A stretch of DNA of 9,086 nt, taken from Prevotella sp. (GTDB lineage: Bacteria; Bacteroidota; Bacteroidia; Bacteroidales; Bacteroidaceae). The notes beneath the pieces were generated by a model. That model was given only the letters and a program-made list of their open reading frames with translations, searched no databases and was not told where the DNA came from. The translations under genes were made by a program, and so were the position numbers. Of the stretch, positions 1-5,690 are shown piece by piece; the first letter of the stretch is position 1; every line of letters begins with the position of its first letter. The stretch lies in NCBI GenBank assembly GCA_017428805.1, contig JAFRQC010000198.1, positions 1 to 9,086 of the forward strand. The letters are read 5' to 3'.

Positions 1-158
1 CGTTCGAGGGCTTTCTGGTCCCCCTTACGGATGCGCTGGGCAAGCTCTGCCTCTTCCTCGGCAGAGATCATCTCTTCTTTGCCGATTTCCTGCAGGTACT
101 TCTCCAGCGAGGCACTCTCGCGGTTAGTAATCGATTTTATGATTTTCAGTTGTCTCAT
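1..158 (-). CDS. rpoD: Primary RNA polymerase sigma factor, N-terminal part (partial)
   Basis: This is the N-terminus of the housekeeping sigma-70 factor, which directs RNA polymerase to the TTTG/TAnnTTTG promoters seen across this window. Only 52 codons are present; the gene runs off the left edge. The visible protein begins [20 protein letters not shown] and continues into a region 1.2-like stretch ([12 protein letters not shown], then [14 protein letters not shown]). This is the short-headed form typical of Bacteroidetes primary sigma factors, which lack the long region 1.1 of E. coli RpoD. The ATG at 156-158 is fixed by the conserved MRQLKI start. The leader is only about 18-20 nt, with a -7 box at 183-190. 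From memory, an htrA-type gene next to this sigma gene is common in Bacteroidales. Family assignment is strong; downstream regions 2 to 4 cannot be seen. Confidence 0.93.
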   Translation of the reverse strand, partial: MRQLKIIKSITNRESASLEKYLQEIGKEEMISAEEEAELAQRIRKGDQKALE

Positions 159-182
159 TGGTTGGTTCTTGTAGCCAAAATG

Positions 183-214
183 CAAAGGTATGGCATTTTT
201 CTGATACAACCAAA
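183..214 (-). promoter_or_regulatory. Bacteroidetes-type promoter of rpoD
   Basis: On the minus strand a TTTG (plus 211-214) is followed after exactly 20 nt by TACCTTTG (plus 183-190), matching the Bacteroidetes -33/-7 consensus. Transcription would start near 177, giving a leader of about 19 nt. The -33 TTTG is the last part of the U-tract of the htrA terminator. The sigma factor is therefore probably transcribed from a promoter that it recognises itself. Confidence 0.8.
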
Positions 215-249
215 AAAAATGGCAAAAATTTTCAGTTTTTGCCATTTTT
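212..249 (-). terminator. Rho-independent terminator of htrA
   Basis: A perfect 14-bp inverted repeat (AAAAATGGCAAAAA at 215-228 and its complement at 236-249) encloses a 7-nt loop. Read on the minus strand the hairpin is followed by a run of eight U (plus 212-219, partly overlapping the stem). It starts 16 nt after the htrA stop codon. Because the stem ends in A/T runs on both sides it could also stop plus-strand transcripts, but no plus-strand gene lies upstream. Confidence 0.8.
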
Positions 250-265
250 GTTTGGAATTGAGGTC

Positions 266-1765
266 TTAATCGTTCTCAAGCGGTACGGCGAAGTAGCCCT
301 TCTTACCGGTCGGATAGATACCCTGCACGTAGAGCACAGGCTCCTTGCTTGTAGAGGCTTCCTTCACGGTGCTCTGCAGATCTTCGATGCTCTTGATGCT
401 CTTGTCGTTGACACGCTGGATGATGAAGCCCTTCGGTACACCGGCATCCTTCAGCTTGCCACCGCTCACTTTGATCACCTCAAGACCGTAGCCGATGTTC
501 AGCTGTTCCTTCTGGGCGTCGGTGATGGCACGGAAGTTACCACCCAGCACGTCGAGGTCGGCATTCTTCACCACCTTCGTGTTACCCTGTTCGTTCTTCA
601 GGGTCAGCGTGGCAGTCTTCTTCGACTTGTTGCGCAGGTAGTTCACGGTGATCTTGTCACCCGGGCGCTTCTGGGCGATGATGTTCTGCAGCTCACCGAA
701 CTTCGTCACCTTCTGACCGTCTATGTGGGTGATTACGTCATCCTTCTTCAGACCGGCATCAGCAGCGGCACCGTCTTCCACAACCTCAGCGATGTAGATA
801 CCCTCCATCGTTCCGAGATCGACCTCGTTGCCCTTTTCTTTCTCAGAGTCCACATAGACGTTCACGTCCGAACCCTTGATGCCGATCATCGCACGCTGCA
901 CGTTACCGTACTTCTTGATGTCGTCGACCACCTTATTCATAATCGTGGTGGGGATGGCGAAGCCATAACCGATGTTCGATCCTGTCTGTGAGTAGATCAT
1001 GGCGTTGATACCGATGAGTGCACCATTGGTGTTCACCAGTGCACCGCCTGAGTTACCCTGGTTGATGGCGGCGTCGGTCTGGATCATCGACGAGACGCCC
1101 TGTCCCATCGAACGGGCCTTGGCCGAGACGATACCGGCGGTCACGGTGTTGTTCAGACCTAAGGGGTTACCTACGGCCAGCACCCATTCGCCGATCTTAA
1201 CGTCGTCAGAGTTGGCAATCTGGATGGCGGGCAGATTCTTGCCGTCGATCTTGATGAGCGCCAGGTCTGTCGTTGCGTCGGCACCGATGATACGGGCGGA
1301 GTATTCCTTGTTGTCGTTCAGTGTCACCATCAGTTCGTCGGCACCGTCGACCACATGATTGTTGGTCACGATATAACCGTCTGTGGAGATGATCACACCA
1401 CTACCGGCAGCCGTACGCTTCGGAGTCTGAATCTGACGCTGGCGGCGACCGTTGTTACCACCCTGTCCGCGACCGAAGAAGCCTCCGAATGGATCGGAGA
1501 AGAAATCCTCAAACGGATCATTGTATTCAACGGTCTGCACTTTTGAGTTCTGTGTGTTCTTGATATACACTACCGACGGCAGCGCCTTCTCGGCTGCGTA
1601 GGTCAGATCTACGGGCTGCACAGCGGGAGCCGAGTTCACGACGGGATTGGGAGAAGTAGGATTGGCAGCATTGGTATTGGTGAAAGCTGCTACCGAGAGT
1701 ACCAAAGCAACGGCGCATACTGCCGGCGTTGCCACATTGATGATTTTTTTCATATTCTCTGTCAT
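266..1765 (-). CDS. htrA: Periplasmic serine protease/chaperone of the HtrA (DegP/DegQ) family
   Basis: S1C-family serine endoprotease that degrades or holds misfolded envelope proteins in the periplasm. A signal sequence (residues 1-34: a basic MKK-type start, then a hydrophobic segment, cleavage probably after a TNA-type site) precedes the protease domain at about 55-285. The triad is visible: His137 in [10 protein letters not shown], Asp167 in TTDLALIKI and Ser239 in GNSGGALVN. Two PDZ domains follow, at about 292-388 and 405-496. The loop before the catalytic His is long and unusual: Phe-rich DPFEDFF/DPFGGFF repeats (83-97), then a Gly/Asn/Arg stretch (98-113). At 499 residues it has the normal length for a two-PDZ member. 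MTENMKK is taken as the start; MKK (1751-1753) is an alternative four codons in. It lies upstream of rpoD on the same strand but has its own promoter and terminator. DegP versus DegQ cannot be decided. Confidence 0.97.
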   Translation of the reverse strand: MTENMKKIINVATPAVCAVALVLSVAAFTNTNAANPTSPNPVVNSAPAVQPVDLTYAAEKALPSVVYIKNTQNSKVQTVEYNDPFEDFFSDPFGGFFGRGQGGNNGRRQRQIQTPKRTAAGSGVIISTDGYIVTNNHVVDGADELMVTLNDNKEYSARIIGADATTDLALIKIDGKNLPAIQIANSDDVKIGEWVLAVGNPLGLNNTVTAGIVSAKARSMGQGVSSMIQTDAAINQGNSGGALVNTNGALIGINAMIYSQTGSNIGYGFAIPTTIMNKVVDDIKKYGNVQRAMIGIKGSDVNVYVDSEKEKGNEVDLGTMEGIYIAEVVEDGAAADAGLKKDDVITHIDGQKVTKFGELQNIIAQKRPGDKITVNYLRNKSKKTATLTLKNEQGNTKVVKNADLDVLGGNFRAITDAQKEQLNIGYGLEVIKVSGGKLKDAGVPKGFIIQRVNDKSIKSIEDLQSTVKEASTSKEPVLYVQGIYPTGKKGYFAVPLEND

Positions 1766-1777
1766 TTTTATTATAAT

Positions 1778-1805
1778 GTTTAATGTTTAACGTTTGATGT
1801 TTATT
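1778..1805 (-). repeat. Four tandem GTTTNNN heptamers in the htrA leader
   Basis: The plus strand reads GTTTAAT, GTTTAAC, GTTTGAT, GTTTATT without interruption. The repeat ends 12 nt upstream of the htrA ATG, inside the predicted 5' untranslated region (start near 1820). On the coding strand it appears as degenerate TTAAAC/ATCAAAC heptads. A similar four-copy array precedes the ompH-like gene at 7430-7457. The function is unknown: it could be an mRNA leader element, a protein-binding array, or slippage-prone sequence. Confidence 0.7.
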
Positions 1806-1826
1806 CGCTTTTTGCGTTTTCGAGTG

Positions 1827-1860
1827 CAAAAATAGGTGCTTTTTTTCGGATAGTGACAAA
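1827..1860 (-). promoter_or_regulatory. Promoter of htrA
   Basis: On the minus strand TTTG (plus 1857-1860) is followed after 22 nt by TATTTTTG (plus 1827-1834) and then CACTCGAAAA. The start should be near 1820, giving a leader of about 55 nt that includes the heptamer array. The TTTGCACTCGAAA stretch is shared with the rnpB promoter. The spacer is two nt longer than in the other promoters here. No extra stress-type operator is evident. Confidence 0.72.
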
Positions 1861-2007
1861 ATGTCGTGAATATTTATCCCGATTTAACAATTCGCCCTCA
1901 AGGCTTAACGGCTCTTTGCGGTTAACAGTTAAAATCTTAAATTACTGACAATTTTAAGAAAATGGAATATTTTTGATTGCGTATTTACAATTATCCTATT
2001 CTGATGC
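1861..2007. other. AT-rich intergenic region between divergent htrA and rnpB promoters
   Basis: No convincing gene was found. The region holds an extra plus-strand TATTTTTG (1968-1975) that fits the -7 consensus but lacks a TTTG about 20 nt upstream; it could be a weak second rnpB promoter. Short AT-rich inverted repeats occur (for example TCTTAAA near 1935 with TTTAAGA near 1953), but they are too weak to call as structures. Confidence 0.4.
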
Positions 2008-2038
2008 TTTCGTAATTCAATTAAAATGCGTATCTTTG
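2008..2038 (+). promoter_or_regulatory. Promoter of rnpB
   Basis: TTTC (2008-2011) is followed after 19 nt by TATCTTTG (2031-2038), a match to the TAnnTTTG box. The first base of the RNase P P1 helix (G2044) lies 6 nt downstream of the box, where transcription is expected to start. This gives an independent check on the start-site geometry for the other promoters in the window. Confidence 0.8.
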
Positions 2039-2043
2039 CACTC

Positions 2044-2453
2044 GAAAGCACTGCCACGGTCTGTCGCTGGTGTCATTTCGGCACGAGAGGAAAGTCCGGG
2101 CAGCATAGGGCGCCCCACTTCTGAAAACGGAAGCTATTGGTGACAGTAGGTTAAGGCAGAAGAGAACGACCGCCACCTCTTCGTGAGGGGGTAAGGGTGA
2201 GAAGGTGGTGTAAGAGACCACCAGCCAATGGGTGATCATTGGGCTGTGCCTGCTGGGGGCTGCAAGTTCATGTAAACCGTCCCGAGAGAGGGTTGCCCGC
2301 CCGAGTTGACGAAGGTCTGAGCAGCGATGCAACAGGGCCGGGGCTCATGCGGCGGAGGGTAGAACGCTTAAGCCCTGGGGTGACTCAGGGATTAGATAAA
2401 TGACAGGCGCCGTGCAAACGGTACAGAACCCGGCTTACAGGGGCAGTGCTTTC
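2044..2453 (+). ncRNA. rnpB: RNase P RNA (bacterial class A)
   Basis: This is the catalytic RNA of ribonuclease P, which removes 5' leaders from tRNA precursors together with the RnpA protein. The ends form a perfect 12-bp P1 helix (GAAAGCACTGCC at 2044-2055 with its complement at 2442-2453). The universal P4 strands are clear: GAGGAAAGTCCGGGC at 2087-2101 and ACAGAACCCGGCTTACAG at 2423-2440. Between them GGTAAGGGTGAGAAGG is followed by the hairpin GGTGGT/ACCACC (2204-2222) with loop GTAAGAG, matching the conserved specificity-domain core of class A molecules. The length of 410 nt is normal to slightly long for the family. The promoter lies directly upstream and P1 runs into a T7 tract. ettA follows closely. 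Confidence 0.97.
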
Positions 2454-2460
2454 TTTTTTT
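2442..2460 (+). terminator. 3' end and U-tract of rnpB
   Basis: The 3' strand of P1 (2442-2453) is followed at once by seven T (2454-2460). A nascent terminator-like structure may form here, but the 5' partner of P1 lies nearly 400 nt upstream, so this is not a classical short hairpin terminator. Termination may be incomplete, which matters because ettA begins 28 nt later. Confidence 0.55.
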
Positions 2461-2488
2461 CTGAACTTACACATTATTAGATATCAAT

Positions 2489-4186
2489 ATGGCTACAGTA
2501 GACGACAAAAAAGTGATCTTCTCGATGGTGGGCGTGAGCAAGACCATCCAGCAGAACCAGAAACAAGTGCTCAAGAACATCTATCTCTCGTTCTTCTATG
2601 GGGCGAAGATCGGCATCATCGGTCTGAATGGTGCCGGTAAGTCGACGCTCATGAAGATCATCGCCGGCATCGACCAGCAGTATCAGGGCAACGTGGTGTG
2701 GAGTCCGGGTTATTCCGTCGGCTACTTGCCGCAGGATCCTCCGCTCAACGAGGAGAAGACCGTCAAGGAGAACGTGATGGAGGGTGTGCAGCATGTCTAT
2801 GACGCCCTAGCCGAATATGATGAGATCAACGTGAAGTTCGGACTGCCAGAGTACTACGAGGATGCCGACAAGATGGACAAGCTTATGCAGCGTCAGGCTG
2901 AGTTGCAGGATATCATCGACGCCACCGACGCCTGGAATATGGACTCGAAGCTCGACCGTGCGATGGCCGCCTTGAATTGTCCCCTGGGCGATTGGAGCGT
3001 GAAGAACCTCTCTGGTGGTGAGCGCCGTCGTGTGGCCCTCTGCCGGCTGCTGTTGCAGAAGCCCGACGTGTTGTTGCTTGATGAGCCCACCAACCATCTC
3101 GATGCCGAATCCATCGACTGGCTCGAACAGCATCTGCAGCAATACGAGGGTACCGTCATCGCCGTTACCCACGACCGTTACTTCCTCGACGATGTGGCCG
3201 AGTGGATTCTCGAACTTGACCGTGGTGAGGGCATCCCCTGGAAGGGCAATTATTCATCTTGGCTTGAGCAGAAGTCGCAGCGTCTGGCTCAGGAGGAGAA
3301 GCAGGCTTCGAAGCGCCGTAAGACGTTGGAGCGTGAGCTGGAGTGGGTGCGTATGGCACCGAAAGCCCGTCACGCCAAGGGTAAGGCCCGTCTGAACTCC
3401 TACGATAAGATGCTCAACGAGGAACAGAAACAGAAGGAGGAGAAGTTAGAGATCTACATCCCCAACGGTCCGCGTCTGGGCAACAAGGTCATTAGTGCCG
3501 AACACGTCGCCAAGTCCTATCCTGAGAAACCGCTCTTCAGCGACCTCAGTTTCAACCTGCCTCCCAACGGCATCGTGGGTGTCATCGGCCCCAATGGTGC
3601 GGGTAAGACCACGCTCTTCCGACTCATTATGGGTCTCGAACAGGCTGATGCCGGCACCTTTGATGTCGGTGAGACTGTCAAGCTCTCCTATGTCGATCAG
3701 CAGCATAAGGACATCGATCCCGATAAGAGCGTCTATCAGGTGGTGAGCGGCGGCAATGAGACAATCCGTATGGGCGGCCGCGATGTGAATGTGCGTGCCT
3801 ATCTGAGTCGGTTCAACTTCAGCGGTGCCGACCAGGAGAAGAAGTGCGGCGTGCTCTCAGGTGGTGAGCGAAACCGTCTGCACCTCGCCATCGCCCTCAA
3901 ACAGGAAGGTAATGTGCTGCTGCTCGACGAGCCTACGAATGATATCGACGTCAATACCCTCCGTGCCTTGGAGGAAGGTCTTGAGGCTTTTGCCGGTTGT
4001 GCCGTCATCATCAGCCACGACCGCTGGTTCCTCGACCGTATCTGTACCCATATCCTCGCCTTCGAAGGGGAGGGGAATGTCTTCTATTTTGAGGGCAACT
4101 ATTCCGAGTACGAGGCCAACAAGGCAGAGCGTCTGGGGCTTGATGAGCCCAAACGTGCGCGTTATCGCAAGTTGATGGAGGAATAA
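2489..4186 (+). CDS. ettA: Energy-dependent translational throttle protein EttA (ABC-F ATPase)
   Basis: A cytosolic ABC-F protein. In E. coli, EttA binds the ribosomal E site and gates entry into elongation according to the ATP/ADP ratio. Two nucleotide-binding domains are intact. The first has Walker A GLNGAGKST (45-53), signature LSGGERRR (174-181), Walker B with Glu199 in LLLDEPTNHLD, and THDR (227-230). The second has GPNGAGKTT (367-375), LSGGERNR (456-463), Glu481 in LLLDEPTNDID, and SHDR (509-512). The insertion at about 90-150 is the arm expected to reach the L1 stalk. A charged linker (about 258-322) containing ERELEWVR and KGKARL joins the domains. The length of 565 matches the 555-residue E. 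coli protein, with strong identity recalled throughout (for example CRLLLxKPDxLLLDEPTNHLDAES). The ATG at 2489 follows an A/T-rich leader with no Shine-Dalgarno sequence and no promoter box of its own. Its stop lies 2 nt from that of the convergent HAD gene. Confidence 0.96.
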   Translation: MATVDDKKVIFSMVGVSKTIQQNQKQVLKNIYLSFFYGAKIGIIGLNGAGKSTLMKIIAGIDQQYQGNVVWSPGYSVGYLPQDPPLNEEKTVKENVMEGVQHVYDALAEYDEINVKFGLPEYYEDADKMDKLMQRQAELQDIIDATDAWNMDSKLDRAMAALNCPLGDWSVKNLSGGERRRVALCRLLLQKPDVLLLDEPTNHLDAESIDWLEQHLQQYEGTVIAVTHDRYFLDDVAEWILELDRGEGIPWKGNYSSWLEQKSQRLAQEEKQASKRRKTLERELEWVRMAPKARHAKGKARLNSYDKMLNEEQKQKEEKLEIYIPNGPRLGNKVISAEHVAKSYPEKPLFSDLSFNLPPNGIVGVIGPNGAGKTTLFRLIMGLEQADAGTFDVGETVKLSYVDQQHKDIDPDKSVYQVVSGGNETIRMGGRDVNVRAYLSRFNFSGADQEKKCGVLSGGERNRLHLAIALKQEGNVLLLDEPTNDIDVNTLRALEEGLEAFAGCAVIISHDRWFLDRICTHILAFEGEGNVFYFEGNYSEYEANKAERLGLDEPKRARYRKLMEE

Positions 4187-4188
4187 AA

Positions 4189-4974
4189 TCAGATTAGTTT
4201 GAAATGGCGGAGGGCATTGAGAATGCCGTCTTCGTCAACAGAGGTGGTGGTATAGTCGGCTTCCTGTTTCAGGGAGTCGAGAGCGTTGCCCATCGCCACG
4301 CCGATGCCGGCTCTGCGGATCATCGAACTGTCGTTACCGCCGTCGCCGAAAGCGATGGTGTATTGGGGATCAAAGCCCAGATGCCGCGCCATATCCAGAA
4401 TGCCTTCGCCCTTGTCGGCACCGAAGGCAGTGATGTCAGTAAAGGCAGGATGCCAACGGCCTGACGTACAGGTTGGTATACGGGCCATCAGTTCACGTTC
4501 GTAGTCGGCAGAGAAGAAGGGCGTCAGCTGGAGGATGCACTGTTGCATAACCTCGTCCATAGGCTTCACCTGGTCGAGGTTCTCTACGGCAATCTCCTGT
4601 CGGAACACCTGATCCACCTCTCCGTGCGGATCATATACCGCCACATCGCGTTCACCCACCACGATGACACCGTAGTCTTTCGCATGGGCATCGTCGACCA
4701 CAAGCTGTGCTGCCTCGTGGGGAATGTCCTTACAACTGACGATCTCGTCGCCGACGAAACACAGGGCACCGTTGATGGTGATCCAACCGTCGATGAGATG
4801 TTCGATGGCTCCCAGGTTGGTGATGATGAGTGGCGGCCGGCCGGTGGCGATATATACCTTATGACCGTTGGCCTTGGCCTGTGTCAGGGCCAGGATGGTG
4901 GATGGGGGAATCTGGTGGGTGTTGAAACTCACCAGCGTACCGTCGATATCGAAGAACAATGCGTATGACTCCAT
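4189..4974 (-). CDS. Cof-type HAD-superfamily phosphatase (class IIB), substrate unknown
   Basis: A cytosolic Mg-dependent phosphohydrolase of the Cof/YbjI/YidA-like group, which usually acts on sugar phosphates, nucleotides or flavin phosphates. Its substrate cannot be read from sequence. All four HAD motifs are present in a 261-residue protein: motif I DIDGT with nucleophile Asp9 and acid Asp11; motif II Thr44 in YIATGRP; motif III Lys188 in GADKGEGI; and motif IV GDGGND with Asp211 and Asp215. The segment between motifs II and III (about 80-185) forms the C2-type cap. The ATG at 4972-4974 gives MESYALFFDIDGT; the frame stays open upstream, but that extension is a translated terminator and tRNA, so it is rejected. 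The start codon lies only 10 nt beyond the U-tract of the tRNA terminator. No independent promoter is visible, so expression may depend on readthrough. It ends 2 nt from ettA, tail to tail. Confidence 0.93.
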   Translation of the reverse strand: MESYALFFDIDGTLVSFNTHQIPPSTILALTQAKANGHKVYIATGRPPLIITNLGAIEHLIDGWITINGALCFVGDEIVSCKDIPHEAAQLVVDDAHAKDYGVIVVGERDVAVYDPHGEVDQVFRQEIAVENLDQVKPMDEVMQQCILQLTPFFSADYERELMARIPTCTSGRWHPAFTDITAFGADKGEGILDMARHLGFDPQYTIAFGDGGNDSSMIRRAGIGVAMGNALDSLKQEADYTTTSVDEDGILNALRHFKLI

Positions 4975-4985
4975 GCTGTATATAT

Positions 4986-5015
4986 AAAAAAATTGAGGAG
5001 GCTTCGTGCCTCCTC
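4986..5015 (-). terminator. Rho-independent terminator of the tRNA-Ser/tRNA-Glu unit
   Basis: A perfect 8-bp GC-rich stem (GAGGAGGC at 4995-5002 with GCCTCCTC at 5008-5015) has the loop TTCGT on the plus strand. On the minus strand it is followed by AA and then seven U (plus 4986-4992). It lies 6 nt past the CCA of tRNA-Glu and immediately before the HAD gene, so it could also work as a leader attenuator for that gene. Confidence 0.88.
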
Positions 5016-5021
5016 GGTTTC

Positions 5022-5096
5022 TGGTAGTCGATAGGGGAATCGAACCCCTATGCCAAGATTGAGAATCTTGTATCCTAACCATTAGATGAATCGACC
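5022..5096 (-). tRNA. tRNA-Glu (anticodon CUC)
   Basis: The minus strand folds as a standard 75-nt cloverleaf including an encoded CCA end (plus 5022-5024). The acceptor is GGTCGAT paired with ATCGACT, closed by a G1-U72 wobble. The anticodon stem CAAGA/TCTTG encloses loop TTCTCAA, giving anticodon CTC (plus 5061-5063), which reads GAG. The T arm is AGGGG, TTCGATT, CCCCT. The discriminator is A. It lies 34 nt downstream of tRNA-Ser and is followed by the terminator. Confidence 0.95.
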
Positions 5097-5130
5097 ATCA
5101 TGGTGCTTTCTCGGAGAAATCCCCTCGGTG

Positions 5131-5217
5131 CGGAAGGAGGGGGATTCGAACCCCCGGTACGGGAACCCGTACGGCAGTTTAGCAAACTGCTGGTTTCAGC
5201 CACTCACCCATCCTTCC
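5131..5217 (-). tRNA. tRNA-Ser (anticodon GCU)
   Basis: A type II tRNA of 87 nt without an encoded CCA. The acceptor is GGAAGGA paired with TCCTTCC, with discriminator G as expected for serine. The anticodon stem GCAGT/ACTGC encloses loop TTGCTAA, giving anticodon GCT, which reads AGC and AGU. A long variable arm with stem GTACGGG/CCGTAC confirms the serine class. The T arm is GGGGG, TTCGAAT, CCCCC. The bases after the discriminator read CAC, so CCA must be added by nucleotidyltransferase, unlike in the neighbouring tRNA-Glu. Confidence 0.96.
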
Positions 5218-5268
5218 AAAAGGACCCTGGAGTTCGAAACCTTGGGGTTATCTCCTCAAATGCGGGTG

Positions 5269-5300
5269 CAAAGGTACAACCTTTTTTTCAATCCTGCAAA
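5269..5300 (-). promoter_or_regulatory. Promoter of the tRNA-Ser/tRNA-Glu unit
   Basis: On the minus strand TTTG (plus 5297-5300) is followed after exactly 20 nt by TACCTTTG (plus 5269-5276) and then CACCCGC. The start is expected near 5263, leaving a leader of about 45 nt before tRNA-Ser for RNase P to remove. The 15-base stretch TACCTTTGCACCCGC is identical to that at 7197-7211. Confidence 0.83.
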
Positions 5301-5309
5301 TATTTCGCC

Positions 5310-5329
5310 AACTTTTTTCGAAAAAAGTT
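5310..5329. repeat. Perfect 20-bp palindrome at the end of the lipoprotein gene
   Basis: AACTTTTTTCGAAAAAAGTT is a perfect palindrome with no spacer. It overlaps the first two bases, in plus orientation, of the lipoprotein stop codon (5328-5330) and lies 10 nt upstream of the -33 box of the tRNA promoter. It could be a weak AT-rich terminator, a protein-binding site, or an upstream AT-rich element for the tRNA promoter. Confidence 0.6.
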
Positions 5330-5690
5330 ATTTGAATGCCACGACCTCCGTCAGTTCCTGATTGAGGTAGAAGGTGTTTTGCAGGGTGTCGCCCTGATGT
5401 ACATAGCTCATTCTCAGATAGTAAAGCTCTCCGTCGGGCACGTCGGGGTAGGAGATGCCCTGTTTGAAGAGCGGCGCACCGCGATGACGCATCAGCTGGA
5501 TGAGCGAGTCGCTGATCAGGCGTGTGGTGCCGAGGTCGGCAAAGTCACGGCCGCTGATATCATCACCGCCATTTTCCATATTAGCCTCGACGAAGGCCTT
5601 GACAGTCTGCTCGGCGCTGTGCTGCCGTCCGCACGAGGCGAACAGCAGCATCAGGCCTATACCTATTATAATACACGCGCGCGAACTCAT
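5328..5690 (-). CDS. Small predicted lipoprotein of unknown function
   Basis: A 120-residue protein whose first 20 residues form a lipoprotein signal peptide: basic start, hydrophobic IIIGIGLMLLF, then lipobox FASC with Cys20 as the lipidation site. The mature part of about 100 residues is soluble and acidic to neutral, with an early helix-like stretch (EQTVKAFVEANMENG) followed by strand-like segments (GELYYLRMSYVHQGD, TLQNTFYLNQEL). The early TVKAFVEA-type helix resembles small NTF2-like lipoproteins, but this is a weak inference and the family is not recognised. The ATG overlaps the pepD stop as ATGA (4 nt), so translation is coupled and the two are co-transcribed. Such coupling does not prove joint function: PepD is cytosolic while this protein should be membrane-anchored. 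It ends in the palindrome at 5310-5329. Confidence 0.87.
   Translation of the reverse strand: MSSRACIIIGIGLMLLFASCGRQHSAEQTVKAFVEANMENGGDDISGRDFADLGTTRLISDSLIQLMRHRGAPLFKQGISYPDVPDGELYYLRMSYVHQGDTLQNTFYLNQELTEVVAFK

Noticed and set aside
158..991. Plus-strand frame of 277 codons opposite the 3' half of htrA
   Set aside because: It crosses the rpoD promoter and the htrA terminator hairpin, and the rest is antisense to a clear HtrA. No promoter or family signal supports it.
2021..2332. Minus-strand frame of 103 codons
   Set aside because: It lies across the RNase P RNA and its promoter. The RNA structure explains the sequence conservation, and the translation resembles no protein.
4213..4227. 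Hairpin GGCATT, GAG, AATGCC near the end of the HAD gene as an ettA terminator
   Set aside because: The stem is only 6 bp with a 3-nt loop and no U-tract on either strand, and it falls within coding sequence.
4975..5082. 36-residue N-terminal extension of the HAD phosphatase
   Set aside because: The extension would be a translation of the terminator hairpin and most of tRNA-Glu. The HAD motif I normally lies within the first dozen residues, as it does with the ATG at 4974.
5223..5250. T-arm-like sequence (GGTTTCGAACTCC on the minus strand) upstream of tRNA-Ser as a tRNA remnant
   Set aside because: The flanking bases do not form the required 5-bp T stem, and no acceptor or anticodon arm can be found around it. 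It is probably chance in the tRNA leader.
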